Assembly: GCF_000518885.1 (NCBI RefSeq) | Contig: NZ_JAEL01000005.1 | Coordinates: 62,001-126,000 of the forward strand | From: Bacillus sp. J33 | GTDB taxonomy: Bacteria > Bacillota > Bacilli > Bacillales > Cytobacillaceae | Direction of reading: 5' to 3' | Length of the DNA: 64,000 nucleotides | Part shown: positions 7,365-16,437 of the stretch, piece after piece | How positions within the stretch are numbered: the first letter of the stretch is position 1 | Layout: every line of letters begins with the position of its first letter | Program-made: the position numbers and the translations under genes | Notes under the pieces: model-generated | What the model was told of the DNA's origin: nothing | The model's database searches: none | The model's input: the letters and a program-made list of their open reading frames with translations, nothing else

Positions 7365-8794
7365 CTAAAGCGCTCCCTCCATTCGACTTCAATATCCACA
7401 GAATTGAAATCAGAGACGCCAATAATGTTTTGCCCTTTTACTAATGGAAAATAACTGGCTCCAAAGTCTTTGAGGTCCGTCCGGTCTTCTCCATTAATTC
7501 GGATGGAGCTGGCAGCATGATCAATTTCTATAACGTCTCCTGCGTGAGCAATATAGGGAATCTGATTCTCTTGTTTCTGATTAATTTTATAAATCCTCAT
7601 CAATTGAAAAGATTGACTTGTAGGTGTGAACGTTCCATATTGCCCAAGATGCAGCTGGATTTGAGTAATTGGCGCCTGGTATTTATTATTAAGGTCATCA
7701 TATCCCACACCCCATGTCCGATAATGTTTGAACTTACCGTCCCGTGTACGGTTAGCGATATAGACATACCAGCGTTTCCCGATGCGTTCCAGACGAATAA
7801 TACCTTGGAAATTATTCCACCAAATATTCGTTTTTCCTGTTGTGCTGACCATGGTATGCCCGCCTACATCACCCAGTCTGACTTCGGCTCGATTTGATTT
7901 TGTGTGGCGCCATGGATCCGCCATTTGCACCATAGCAACCACATTATTGTTAACATCAAGCAGATAAATCATGGCTCTCCCAATCATGTTTGGGTCTGCA
8001 TGATTATCCTGCCGGAAATAAAATTCTGCACGGAAATCCTGCAAAGCCTCTGAAAAAGACTTTTTTAAAGCTGGTCCGTGCCAAGCACTTCCCGTTCCAT
8101 AGCTGCTGGCTATAAAATCATTTCCGTCAGATGCCATGGTGCCTGCCACAGCACCACCCTCTACATAGGATGCGGACACCCAGCCAACAGTGGATTTCAT
8201 ATCATCATTTAAGATGAGTTGTTCCCTTACAAAAGGCGTTTCCTTTACCTGATAAGGTTCCCCAATCCGCATATATCCCTGGTCAGTTATAATGTCCAAA
8301 AAAGTAATGGATTCTTTGGCAGTTGCACGAAAGATAGGGTAAGTTTCAACAGATCCATCGTACACAACCGAAGAAGCCTCTGCAGGAAGTACCGCGAATT
8401 TACTTACGCCATATTTGTAGGGGTCAGGACATACAAATGTAATTGTGCCACGCCCAAATCGTGCAATATCTTCAATGTCCAGGGATCCATCAACAACGGC
8501 ATAATAAGTCCTACCCGGTTCATCATCAAAAATTAGCGCACCCGCCTGTTCAGTTATTAACCATTCAGAAAGGTCTTCTTCAAGTTTCCTCACGTCTAAC
8601 CGATCGTGACCATTAATGACAATTGGCTGCTCAATAATCCTGACTTCGGTGTCGGTACTTTCCAAATAAGCACCCGGTCTTCCTGGAATCTGTAACAAAT
8701 TTCGTTTGATTGGAGCGAAGGCAGAGCGCCTTTTGCCTCTTTCTAATATAAGGTAATCTTTTTTTATGCCATTAAAAGACAATGAAAAGAGCAT
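7361..8794 (-). CDS. Distal tail protein (Dit)
   Basis: The N-terminal ~150 residues ('MLFSLSFNGIKKDYLILERG', 'RPGAYLESTDTEVRIIEQPI') match the siphovirus Dit/SPP1 gp19.1 family that caps the tail tube. At 477 residues it is longer than a minimal Dit (about 250). The extra middle part (about 190-400, with 'TRDGKFKHYRTWGVGYDD') looks like an inserted carbohydrate-binding jelly roll, making this an 'evolved Dit'. Start and stop overlap the tape-measure and Tal genes (TGATG, ATGA), so all three are translationally coupled. Confidence 0.92.
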   Translation of the reverse strand: MLFSLSFNGIKKDYLILERGKRRSAFAPIKRNLLQIPGRPGAYLESTDTEVRIIEQPIVINGHDRLDVRKLEEDLSEWLITEQAGALIFDDEPGRTYYAVVDGSLDIEDIARFGRGTITFVCPDPYKYGVSKFAVLPAEASSVVYDGSVETYPIFRATAKESITFLDIITDQGYMRIGEPYQVKETPFVREQLILNDDMKSTVGWVSASYVEGGAVAGTMASDGNDFIASSYGTGSAWHGPALKKSFSEALQDFRAEFYFRQDNHADPNMIGRAMIYLLDVNNNVVAMVQMADPWRHTKSNRAEVRLGDVGGHTMVSTTGKTNIWWNNFQGIIRLERIGKRWYVYIANRTRDGKFKHYRTWGVGYDDLNNKYQAPITQIQLHLGQYGTFTPTSQSFQLMRIYKINQKQENQIPYIAHAGDVIEIDHAASSIRINGEDRTDLKDFGASYFPLVKGQNIIGVSDFNSVDIEVEWRERFR

Positions 8795-11700
8795 CAGAAC
8801 GCCCTCCCTTCAAATGCTTTATTTCTATCATTATTGAAATCTAGTATTTCCTTTACATGTGGAGAAATCGTGTATGCTAATTCTCTTCCATCGACATTGA
8901 ATGAAGTATCTTTTTGAAGAATTCTCAAAAGGATTTGGTTTTGTTGTAAGGTTGCATTTAACAAATTCCTTAATAAGGAATCATCATTATTTTGGTTTGG
9001 AATATTAGGCAGTTGATTTGGCCGCTTATTCCCTGTAATTTCCCGACCTGCCAATGCCAATAGTTTCATAGCTTCAGTTCTTCTGCTTGGATCCGTTGGA
9101 ATAACCCACTCTGGCCAACCACCTTCAGCCAAACGATATAAGCCTTCATTGTTTATCAAACCGCCTGTTGCATAACCCACACCTCTATACGCTTTTGTTA
9201 AACTGCCATAACGAGCCACTGCATAACGGATAGAAGCAAGAATGTTAGACAGAGGATCATAAATGTTTGAATTAAATCCTGGCATTGCGTATGCCCTGAA
9301 TGTAGGGTCAATAACCTGCATTAGTCCCTTTGATGGAATCCCACGCTTGGCGTTGATATCCCACAAATTAATAGCTCGTGGATTGCCCCCAGATTCTGTT
9401 TTCATCTGGTAAAGCAATCTGTCTAAATTAGCTTTAGTATATTGCCCAGTCATCATTAAAGCCTTTGCAGCTATTCCAGACCAGCGTGAAACACCTGATC
9501 CAGAAGATACACTGCCGATATCACCAAACCAGTTATCCCACATTTCTTTAATGCTGCCTTTTGCCATATCTCCAATAACAGATAATGGATTTCCAATATG
9601 ATTTTTCATCCAGGAAGGGAAAATACCATCCGTCAGATTAAACTTGTTTTTAACTAGGTCCCACACATTACCGGCACCTTTCAGAAATACATCGAAGTAA
9701 TCACCAATTCCATCTTTATAGCCAGGGAATCCATAAGATTTTAATAAATTTTCTGTGAGTGGATTTGGTAAAACGGAAGAGCCTTTTGGTAAATTACTAT
9801 GGAATTCAGCTCCTCTCATACCTAAGAGGGTTACTCCTTTTCCAGGAATATGTGCTAACTCCGGCCCTTCCTCACCAACAATAGCAGGACCACCAGGATG
9901 ACCACTGGATGGCGTACCAATGGCGTATCCAGGAGCTAATCTAGCATTCTGTCTTCTTTGCTTCTGACGTCCTGTTTCTTTAAGAGATCCCCTCTTAGCT
10001 AATGGCTCTTTCCCAAATAGGCCTCGAACCCAGTTCCAAGCTTTTAATACACCATTATACATAGAATCCCATTTTGCCAACACTTCGCCAGTCTCCCAGT
10101 TAACTTTATCGACATGTTCGCCAGCCTGTGCCTGGGCTTCTTTAACGACATCGTAGTGCATGTCTTGTGCTTTGGTTACTGATTCATCTCTTGCACGTTC
10201 AGCCTCTTTTATCATTGCATCAGCTTCATTTTTCTTGATAGTGCCCGTTACATCGCGACCGAGTTCTATTGTTGCGATTTTTTGATCATATTCTTTTTGA
10301 GCCTCTTTAACGACTTTATCACGGGTTTCTACGGATTTTCGGACTGTATTTGCAGCAGTTTCAGCTTCGATAATGCTTTTATTCGCTTTTAAATTATTGA
10401 GGATTGTTTCTTGTTCTTGTTTACTCTTAGACAGCTCTTCCACAGCTTTTACTCGTTGACTGGCTTGAAGTCTTTCTAATTCAGCACCTTCAGCTTCTGT
10501 AATTCCTCGCTTTTCATCAACTGCTGTTTGCCAAATTTCCTTAATTCGTGCCTGAGTCGCATTATGTGCCTCGATTTCCTCTAGTTGTTTCGCTTTTAAT
10601 TGTGCCATTCTTTTAGCCTCTTCTTGCTCAGTCAACACATCACTTTCAGCAAATAATCGTTGCTGTTCTTCCAATTGCTTAGTGTGATTTTCTTTCATTG
10701 CTTGAAGGACTTGGTCACCCATCTCTTGATATTTAGCAACCATATCATCTGACATTGTCTGAGTAATTGTAGCCTGTGACCAAGCAAGGGAGTTTAATTC
10801 TGCAGTGGCATCTTCATCTAATTTCATATAACTGCCGACAGCCTTCTCGGTGGCCTTTGATATTTCACCAGCGAAAATATCTGACTTGATGATAGGTTTG
10901 TCCATTTCTTTATCAAGAGCTAAAAATCCAGCACCCAGGCCAGCTATTCCTAAAACGGTAAGACCAACTGGACCTGATAAAAGCCCTAATCCAGTAATCA
11001 ACCCACTTATTCCAGTTGCCGCAAAACCTAGACCTGTTATTAACGGACCGGTTGCTGCAGCTAAACCGCCGATAACAAGGATAGACTTTTGCCCTTCCGG
11101 AGATAAACCTTTCATCCACTCCGTAAAATCTTCAACTTTTTCTGAAGCAGCATCAAGGGCAGGTTCAATAGTATCCATCAATACATTAGCGAGAGGTAAA
11201 AGAGATGCTCCTAGTTCCCTTAATTCTCTCTGTACGCGGGCTCCAAGGTTTTTTTGAAGGGTTTCGCCTGCCTTTTCAGTCGCTCCTTCCAGTCCAGACA
11301 ATTCACCCTGAACGTTCCCCATAGCATATATGGCATCGCTCTCTAAGTCTTCCCATTGGGTTCCGAAAACACCAACAGCAATCTGATTAGCCTTCACCTG
11401 ATTATCCATGTTGGATAATTCTTTAATAATGGCATCCATCACTTCTTTACCGGTGGATTTACCTTTAAGAAAGCTTTTCCAGATCTTTTGTGTGCCTGAA
11501 CTAAGTTCTCCCATGGCATCTGAAGTAGTTTTAGAACCATCTTTTATACGGATATTGAATTCTTTTACAGCATCCCCGACTTTATCAAGATTAAAGGCTC
11601 CATTAACAGCACCTTGTTCTAGAATGCCGAACATTTCCTCGGCACTCATTCCCATGGCAGCGAACTGTGGTGCGTATTCGTTTACCGTGTCTAGAAACTC

Positions 11701-12603
11701 TCCACTAAAATCGAGTCCATTCTGAAAACCCCAAGTTAATAAATCAAATGCCTCTTTACTGGTTGAACCAAAATTCATCATAAGAGCATTTGCAACTTTA
11801 GTGGTATCATTAACATCTGCCTCAAACCGTTCAAATAGAACCGATGCACTCTTTCCGATTTCTTTAAGTTCATCTTGAGTAGCCCAGCTCAATGCACCCA
11901 TGTTTTTCTCTACGGTGGTCATTGTTGCTGATATATCTTCAATATTTTCTCCAAAGCCTTCCTTCCACAGGTTCTGAGCAGCCTTTGTTAACTTCTTTGT
12001 TTCATCCTCTGTTAATCCCAAAGACGCCTGCATTTTACCCTGGGCTTTTCGAAAATCGTCTGCAGATTTTAATGCTAATCCACCAAGTCCTATAAGAGGG
12101 GTAGTAACAGACATTGTCATGGTTTGCCCAATGCCTTTTAGCTTGTCACCGACTCCAGATAAAGTTGATCCTGCATTTTCTGCGGAACGATTAAACCTTA
12201 CCCAAAAGCCTTCACTTCGTTCCTGCTCTTCTCTTAAATCATTTAATTCTTGGGTTGTACGGTCAATAGATCGTTCTAAGTTCCTCAATGCTGCTATTTG
12301 ATTGTTATAGCTCCGGGCAGCTGCTTCTGCTTCCCTTGAACCTTCTCCAAATTCCCTGACCATTCTTTCATATTCTTCTCTAGAAGCCTGGACGATTCGG
12401 TTTTGCAGTGTGAGCTTCCTGTTCAATCCCTGTAAGCGTGTCTCATATTTCTCTACAGACCGATCAGCCCGATCAAACGCTGACAAGTTTGCTGTCATCT
12501 CACTGTTTAGTGTTCTCATTCGATCTCTTAGACCAGTCAAACCCCGTTCAAGCGTCAATGAATCAAGGTCCAGCCCTATAGATAACCCTTCGATTCTTTC
12601 CAT
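8794..12603 (-). CDS. Tape measure protein with C-terminal lytic transglycosylase (SLT) domain
   Basis: The ATG at 12,603 has GGGAGGG 6 nt upstream; a GTG two codons earlier is the alternative. The ~1,269-residue protein has an N-terminal coiled coil, the TMP core ('LTKAAQNLWKEGFGENIEDI'), hydrophobic helices (about 505-560) and a charged coiled coil (about 610-830). Residues about 1,070-1,150 form an SLT goose-lysozyme-like domain ('YQMKTESGGNPRAINLWD', 'SKGLMQVIDPTFRAYA'), with Glu of 'TESGG' as the likely catalytic residue. It sets tail length and probably cuts peptidoglycan at entry. It follows the gpG/gpGT chaperones as expected. Confidence 0.95.
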   Translation of the reverse strand: MERIEGLSIGLDLDSLTLERGLTGLRDRMRTLNSEMTANLSAFDRADRSVEKYETRLQGLNRKLTLQNRIVQASREEYERMVREFGEGSREAEAAARSYNNQIAALRNLERSIDRTTQELNDLREEQERSEGFWVRFNRSAENAGSTLSGVGDKLKGIGQTMTMSVTTPLIGLGGLALKSADDFRKAQGKMQASLGLTEDETKKLTKAAQNLWKEGFGENIEDISATMTTVEKNMGALSWATQDELKEIGKSASVLFERFEADVNDTTKVANALMMNFGSTSKEAFDLLTWGFQNGLDFSGEFLDTVNEYAPQFAAMGMSAEEMFGILEQGAVNGAFNLDKVGDAVKEFNIRIKDGSKTTSDAMGELSSGTQKIWKSFLKGKSTGKEVMDAIIKELSNMDNQVKANQIAVGVFGTQWEDLESDAIYAMGNVQGELSGLEGATEKAGETLQKNLGARVQRELRELGASLLPLANVLMDTIEPALDAASEKVEDFTEWMKGLSPEGQKSILVIGGLAAATGPLITGLGFAATGISGLITGLGLLSGPVGLTVLGIAGLGAGFLALDKEMDKPIIKSDIFAGEISKATEKAVGSYMKLDEDATAELNSLAWSQATITQTMSDDMVAKYQEMGDQVLQAMKENHTKQLEEQQRLFAESDVLTEQEEAKRMAQLKAKQLEEIEAHNATQARIKEIWQTAVDEKRGITEAEGAELERLQASQRVKAVEELSKSKQEQETILNNLKANKSIIEAETAANTVRKSVETRDKVVKEAQKEYDQKIATIELGRDVTGTIKKNEADAMIKEAERARDESVTKAQDMHYDVVKEAQAQAGEHVDKVNWETGEVLAKWDSMYNGVLKAWNWVRGLFGKEPLAKRGSLKETGRQKQRRQNARLAPGYAIGTPSSGHPGGPAIVGEEGPELAHIPGKGVTLLGMRGAEFHSNLPKGSSVLPNPLTENLLKSYGFPGYKDGIGDYFDVFLKGAGNVWDLVKNKFNLTDGIFPSWMKNHIGNPLSVIGDMAKGSIKEMWDNWFGDIGSVSSGSGVSRWSGIAAKALMMTGQYTKANLDRLLYQMKTESGGNPRAINLWDINAKRGIPSKGLMQVIDPTFRAYAMPGFNSNIYDPLSNILASIRYAVARYGSLTKAYRGVGYATGGLINNEGLYRLAEGGWPEWVIPTDPSRRTEAMKLLALAGREITGNKRPNQLPNIPNQNNDDSLLRNLLNATLQQNQILLRILQKDTSFNVDGRELAYTISPHVKEILDFNNDRNKAFEGRAF

Positions 12604-12618
12604 ATTCACCCTCCCTTC

Positions 12619-13154
12619 TTAACCACCAAATGCAGCGATGAGAGATTTCTCTTTCTTTGGTTTGTTGCGTTCGCTTAAAATTTCGATAACAAAATGATAA
12701 GGCATAGCTAAAACCTCATTGATATCCTTGCCTTTTTCCACAAATGACAAGATTAGTTTGTCCAGGTATTCTTTTTGCTTTTCTATAGTGAAATCGGCAT
12801 CACTCAATTCTTCTTCGCCAAATACTTTTTTGTTTCATCTGACTGTTGACCCCTAGATATAAATAGAATTTGTTGCTGGAGGACATCAATCGCATCAGGA
12901 GCATGCAGGCCATTCATCAACTCATCCTTGGTAAATTGACCCTTGTATACATCGTTAGCCACGAAATCAAGGAGCTTATCAATCATTTCTTTTTCGTTAG
13001 TTCTTGAGATCTTTTCCATATCTGCAGATAAGTCAATCGCTTGATAAACCACTGAAAGAGGAATAAATACAGGTGTCAGATATTTTTGAGTAACGATTTC
13101 GCCTTCTTTTACTTCCTTAACCAGTTCAATCATATTTCGTTTTAAATTTGCCAT
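12619..13154 (-). CDS. Tail assembly chaperone gpGT, -1 frameshift product
   Basis: The second reading frame (12,619-12,807; 'SDADFTIEKQKEYLDKL') lacks a convincing start, having only a TTG. It is joined to the upstream gpG frame by a -1 slip at A-AAA-AAG (12,825-12,831). After the slip the ribosome reads V-F-G-E-E-E-L-S-D-A-D. This is the classic siphophage G/GT arrangement, in which the T part binds the tape measure. The frame offset between the two ORFs is exactly -1. Confidence 0.88.
12804..13154 (-). CDS. Tail assembly chaperone gpG
   Basis: This 116-residue protein ('MANLKRNMIELVKEVKEGEI') lies directly before the tape-measure gene, the fixed position of siphophage tail chaperone G. 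It ends 'KKYLAKKN' just past the slippery site. It coats the tape measure during tail tube assembly and is absent from virions. Here it is separated from the major tail protein by an inserted glycosyltransferase gene, which is not the usual order. Confidence 0.88.
   Translation of the reverse strand: MANLKRNMIELVKEVKEGEIVTQKYLTPVFIPLSVVYQAIDLSADMEKISRTNEKEMIDKLLDFVANDVYKGQFTKDELMNGLHAPDAIDVLQQQILFISRGQQSDETKKYLAKKN
12825..12831 (-). promoter_or_regulatory. Programmed -1 ribosomal frameshift site (gpG/gpGT)
   Basis: Read on the minus strand the heptamer is A AAA AAG in the gpG frame (codons ACA AAA AAG), the same slippery sequence used by E. coli dnaX. It sits 8 codons before the gpG stop. 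Confidence 0.85.
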
Positions 13155-13210
13155 TTTTCATCCCTCATTTTCTAAAGTTTTATAAACAACAAAAAAGAGC
13201 AGGCAATAGC

Positions 13211-14293
13211 CTACTCAACTTCTTTAATCACTGGAGCACCGAATTTGTTATTATTTGAAAGCAGCTCTTTTAGGCGCTTCTTAGAAACTTTTTTATCTAC
13301 TGGCTTTGGAAAAGCCTCTCCCTTTTCATAAAACTTGTTGTCATCCTGCAAATCAATAAAAGGATAAATTACTTCATACCTCATATCATCACTCCTCTTT
13401 TCAGCATTAATAACATCCTTTATGGCTTTTACATATTCAATCGATGCTTTGCTGCTGTCAATTCCGTTAAAGTCATCTTTAAATGGTGTTCTATTTACGT
13501 ATTTACCTTTAAAAAACAAGCTCTGATGATCGTCTATCACACCAGCATTGTGGAAAATCTTTGTTTCATAATATCTATTTAAATCATTTGTCGGCCAGCA
13601 AAAATCCAACTCACGGTCACATTTCACTGTTTTTCCAAAATGATATACATTCCATAACTGAGCCCACATTTCCGCTGTCCATTTTTGAATAGGAACATAT
13701 CCTGAACCATTCTTACGAACATACTCATTCTCTACTGCTGATAAAAATCTATATAGTCTTACTGAATCTTCATAGACTTTTCTCCAGTATTCATAGGTCG
13801 GATTCTTTATAACCCATTGTGCACCACCAGCAGGGTTATTTTTTCTAATAATTGATGCATCAATCCCGATTACATCACACATGCGATCCAATAAATCTGA
13901 GCCTTTACTATCGATATATTCGACGTCAATATAACCTGTACAATCTGAGGCAAACCACACATTCTCTGTTGGGATTACATTTGGAATTTCTCTTAATAAA
14001 ACATCACTATCCAAATAAAAATAAGAACCGTTTTCTCTTGAACGGTCCTCCTCTAAGTAATTCATCCACAAATAAGGCTTTACAGATGGAATATAACTTT
14101 TATCTCTAGGTGTATCGTCATAAACATGGACATCAACCTGGTATTTTTTTTGAAGATATATAGGTATTCCATCGTCCCACTGCGCAAACAGCAGGACAAT
14201 GTCTTGAATACCTAATTTCTTTAGCCGTGTAATACATACTTCCAGTTCCCATTCAAACCGCTTGATAGCTGGCTGGCATAATATGAATTTCAT
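13211..14293 (-). CDS. Phage-encoded glycosyltransferase in the virion gene cluster
   Basis: The 360-residue protein has a GT-A fold pattern: 'MKFILCQPAIKRFEWELEVC', a nucleotide-sugar region 'YIPSVKPYLWMNYL', a DxD motif in 'SYFYLDSDVLLREI' (metal/UDP-sugar binding), then 'NPAGGAQWVIKNP', 'CWPTND' and 'KIFHNAGV'. There is no signal peptide or membrane segment, so it should act in the cytoplasm. The ATG is 6 nt after the major tail protein stop and lacks a Shine-Dalgarno sequence, implying translational coupling to that very highly expressed gene. Position and poly-Thr tails on three virion proteins point to glycosylation of virion proteins. Known mycobacteriophage precedents exist. Acceptor and sugar are inference. 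Confidence 0.85.
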   Translation of the reverse strand: MKFILCQPAIKRFEWELEVCITRLKKLGIQDIVLLFAQWDDGIPIYLQKKYQVDVHVYDDTPRDKSYIPSVKPYLWMNYLEEDRSRENGSYFYLDSDVLLREIPNVIPTENVWFASDCTGYIDVEYIDSKGSDLLDRMCDVIGIDASIIRKNNPAGGAQWVIKNPTYEYWRKVYEDSVRLYRFLSAVENEYVRKNGSGYVPIQKWTAEMWAQLWNVYHFGKTVKCDRELDFCWPTNDLNRYYETKIFHNAGVIDDHQSLFFKGKYVNRTPFKDDFNGIDSSKASIEYVKAIKDVINAEKRSDDMRYEVIYPFIDLQDDNKFYEKGEAFPKPVDKKVSKKRLKELLSNNNKFGAPVIKEVE

Positions 14294-14299
14294 ATGCTA

Positions 14300-14929
14300 T
14301 TAAACTGCTGCAGTTGTAGTTGTGGTTGTTGTGGAAGTGCTTGGATATGGCACACCAAAAACAGCCTGGAATAATGCATCACGTTTTGTAGTCGTATTGA
14401 CTTCATCGTACGCAAATACAACGGATTTTTCTTTAGTGAAGCCTGCAACTTCACGATCCATGAACTCTGCAGAAATTTCATCATTCTGGAATTCAGTATT
14501 TTCCTGCTTTGTTTGAGCATTAATATTTGGACGCATAAAAATACCTTTCGTTAAGCCAACCCATTCCCTGCTGCCATCTTCATATGTTTTAGCAAATACA
14601 CATGCCACATATGGAGGTGTATCTTCGCTCCCATATGAATGTAAACCAGCAGCTGTCGCCTCGAGACCAAGTAAGATTTTTCGGTCCTCAATCGGCAACT
14701 TGTGGAAGGCTCCAGTAACACTGATATTACCAGCTGATACAGCGATTTCAGCCGTTCTGTTATCACCGTATGCCCGGACAGCTTCTTGAGGCATTTCAAC
14801 TGTAATTGTTTGGGCAAATTCGATTCTTTCTATAGAACCTGAAATAATCGCTGTGCCTGTCGGATCTAGGACTCCATAATAAAATTCATCTACTCCAGTT
14901 GATGCACGATAATTTTTTTCCATGTTCAT
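14300..14929 (-). CDS. Major tail (tube) protein with poly-Thr C-terminal tail
   Basis: The 209-residue protein starts 'MNMEKNYRASTGVDEFYYGV' and has the phi13-type major tail fold ('AISGSIERIEFAQTITVEMP'-like strands, 'TKGIFMRPNINAQTKQENTE'). Note the C terminus: after 'VFGVPYPSTS' come seven Thr codons using all ACN variants and then A-A-V-stop. The last 12 nt (GCAGCAGTTTAA) are identical to the end of the capsid gene. The tail is dispensable for the fold and would be exposed on the tube surface; I infer it is a modification tag. Confidence 0.9.
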   Translation of the reverse strand: MNMEKNYRASTGVDEFYYGVLDPTGTAIISGSIERIEFAQTITVEMPQEAVRAYGDNRTAEIAVSAGNISVTGAFHKLPIEDRKILLGLEATAAGLHSYGSEDTPPYVACVFAKTYEDGSREWVGLTKGIFMRPNINAQTKQENTEFQNDEISAEFMDREVAGFTKEKSVVFAYDEVNTTTKRDALFQAVFGVPYPSTSTTTTTTTAAV

Positions 14930-14939
14930 CCTCCTAAAA

Positions 14940-15317
14940 TTAAATTACATAACTTTTTCCACGATACCTCCTGGCATCACGATAAATGTTTAAGTCTTTG
15001 TCCCATTCGTCTACACCGCCACCGGTTTGAGCGAAACCCACCTTGTCCCACATAACTTTGCGAATTTGTTTCGCTACAGCGTCCCTATCAGCTAAACTTT
15101 TTGACCAAACTTCTATTTGAAACAGATGATCTTCAGTAAGCCATTTGTTATCAGCATAATCTTTTGGAGTGGGAGTATCTAATGGGTCAATCACAATATA
15201 CGGACCTTTTACTAAATCCGTTGTGGATGGGTACTCATAGAACTTAATTCGACTGCCGACTTTCTCTTGAATAAGTGAATCAGCCAGGAAGGATTCATAA
15301 ATTTTATTAATCATCAT
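14940..15317 (-). CDS. Tail terminator / tail completion protein (DUF3168-like)
   Basis: The 125-residue protein ('IYESFLADSLIQEKVGSRIK', 'PYIVIDPLDTPTPKDYADNK') matches small siphophage tail-terminator proteins that cap the tail tube at the head-proximal end. It starts within the end of the HK97 gp10-like gene (overlap 4 nt) and lies directly before the major tail gene, the standard place. Confidence 0.8.
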   Translation of the reverse strand: MMINKIYESFLADSLIQEKVGSRIKFYEYPSTTDLVKGPYIVIDPLDTPTPKDYADNKWLTEDHLFQIEVWSKSLADRDAVAKQIRKVMWDKVGFAQTGGGVDEWDKDLNIYRDARRYRGKSYVI

Positions 15318-15706
15318 ATCCCCCTCCTGACTGCTTCTTCAACTGCTCTTTTATAGGCGTTTTCAGAATTTCTTAAGGCACGGGCAATAGCCCCTTTTCC
15401 CTTAGGATTAGGATTCTTGACCGTTCCCCACTCATTTAAATGGATAATTCGGTAACGATCCTTTGGACCTCGCCAATGCACCTTAATAGACCGAACACCA
15501 GCCACGCTCATTGGCTCAGATACTGTTATTTCATCAATGGACGCTCCGGTATCTTTAAAACTTTCAAACTGTGATTTAAGTTCCCTCACAAATGCCTCTG
15601 CTCCAGCTTTGAGTGCTTCATCGCTAACGGCTTGCATTCTTTCTCTGCCCAGGCGCCTTTCCAAATCGTTCAGCAATCTATTAAGACCACTAACCCTTGC
15701 GCTCAT
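15314..15706 (-). CDS. HK97 gp10-like head-tail / neck protein
   Basis: A 130-residue basic protein with 'LNRLLNDLERRLGRERMQAV' and 'GAEAFVRELKSQFES', then 'VHWRGPKDRYRIIHLNEWGT', the recurring signature of the HK97 gp10 family, in which the conserved HxxE/GT stretch marks the fold. It overlaps the genes on both sides by 4 nt, in the order connector, closure, gp10, terminator, major tail. Confidence 0.88.
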   Translation of the reverse strand: MSARVSGLNRLLNDLERRLGRERMQAVSDEALKAGAEAFVRELKSQFESFKDTGASIDEITVSEPMSVAGVRSIKVHWRGPKDRYRIIHLNEWGTVKNPNPKGKGAIARALRNSENAYKRAVEEAVRRGI

Positions 15707-16080
15707 GATGTTACACCCGAAATAACTTTAATAAAGTCCCGATTTTGCAAATCAGGCTGAGCGTGTTTTACGTTGTACCGCAAATGCTCATATTCAGGGG
15801 CATGAACCTGAACATAGTGTTTATTTGTTGGAAAGAATACACCGTGTGAATCTCGAATTGTAATTGTCAAGTCAGATAAAGTTCCATTCGACTTAGCTAT
15901 TTCAATATCTTTGCTCCATACCTCATCAATTTTGGCCCATGTCTGATATAAAATATTTTTATGTGTCTCGCCTGGTAGTGGACCATCATTTGGTGCAAAT
16001 TCATAAAAGGTGACACGCGTCCTCAATTCACCCGTATTAACTCTGGGTGGTTTGTATTTAAATGGCTGCACCTCTAACAC
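15703..16080 (-). CDS. Head closure protein (phage head-tail adaptor family)
   Basis: The 125-residue protein has 'NTGELRTRVTFYEFAPNDGP' and 'TYQ/ILYQTWAKIDEVWSKD'-type strands followed by 'DLTITIRDSHGVFFPTNKHY', as in SPP1 gp16 / HK97 gp7-like adaptors that plug the portal after packaging. It sits between the connector and the gp10-like gene. Confidence 0.86.
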   Translation of the reverse strand: MLEVQPFKYKPPRVNTGELRTRVTFYEFAPNDGPLPGETHKNILYQTWAKIDEVWSKDIEIAKSNGTLSDLTITIRDSHGVFFPTNKHYVQVHAPEYEHLRYNVKHAQPDLQNRDFIKVISGVTS

Positions 16081-16086
16081 CTCTTT

Positions 16087-16422
16087 TTAAATTACAGTTG
16101 TTGTCGTGGTTGTGGTGCTTGTAGTGGTTGTGGTGGTATCATCTTCTAACACGATTTCCTCTAGAGCCTTATCTATCGCTAAACCATTAATCTGGCTTAA
16201 AAAATTAGTTTCAAAGTATTCTAGAGCATCGTTATATACATAGCGTGAACGCTCGAAAACAAGCTCCTTAAACTCTTCATCTATGACTAGATCATAATCA
16301 CCGCACGACCTCCTCAAAGCCTTAACAGACGCAGAAAGGATGCGTCTTAGGTTAGAATCTTCATGATTACCTAAGTGCATCCTTTCTTTAAATTCTGTTA
16401 ATATTTCATCCGTGATGGTCAT
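16087..16422 (-). CDS. Head-tail connector (HK97 gp6-like) with poly-Thr C-terminal tail
   Basis: The first ~90 residues ('DEILTEFKERMHLGNHEDSN', 'RSRYVYNDALEYFETNFLSQ') are the helical gp6/gp15-type connector that docks on the portal. After 'EEIVLEDD' the protein ends in six Thr, one Ser, seven Thr, then V-I-stop, which is not part of the fold. The codons are varied (ACC, ACA, ACT, ACG), so selection is for Thr rather than for a simple DNA repeat. It shares this with the capsid and major tail proteins. The gene is 6-16 nt from its neighbours. Confidence 0.88.
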   Translation of the reverse strand: MTITDEILTEFKERMHLGNHEDSNLRRILSASVKALRRSCGDYDLVIDEEFKELVFERSRYVYNDALEYFETNFLSQINGLAIDKALEEIVLEDDTTTTTTSTTTTTTTVI

Positions 16423-16437
16423 TTACATCACTTCCCA

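Noticed and set aside
14290-14520. Poly-Thr region as a frameshift site leading to an Ig-like domain, as in some siphophage tail proteins
   Set aside because: The alternative frames close within a few codons after the major tail stop, and the next gene is a glycosyltransferase on its own start, so no Ig-like extension exists.
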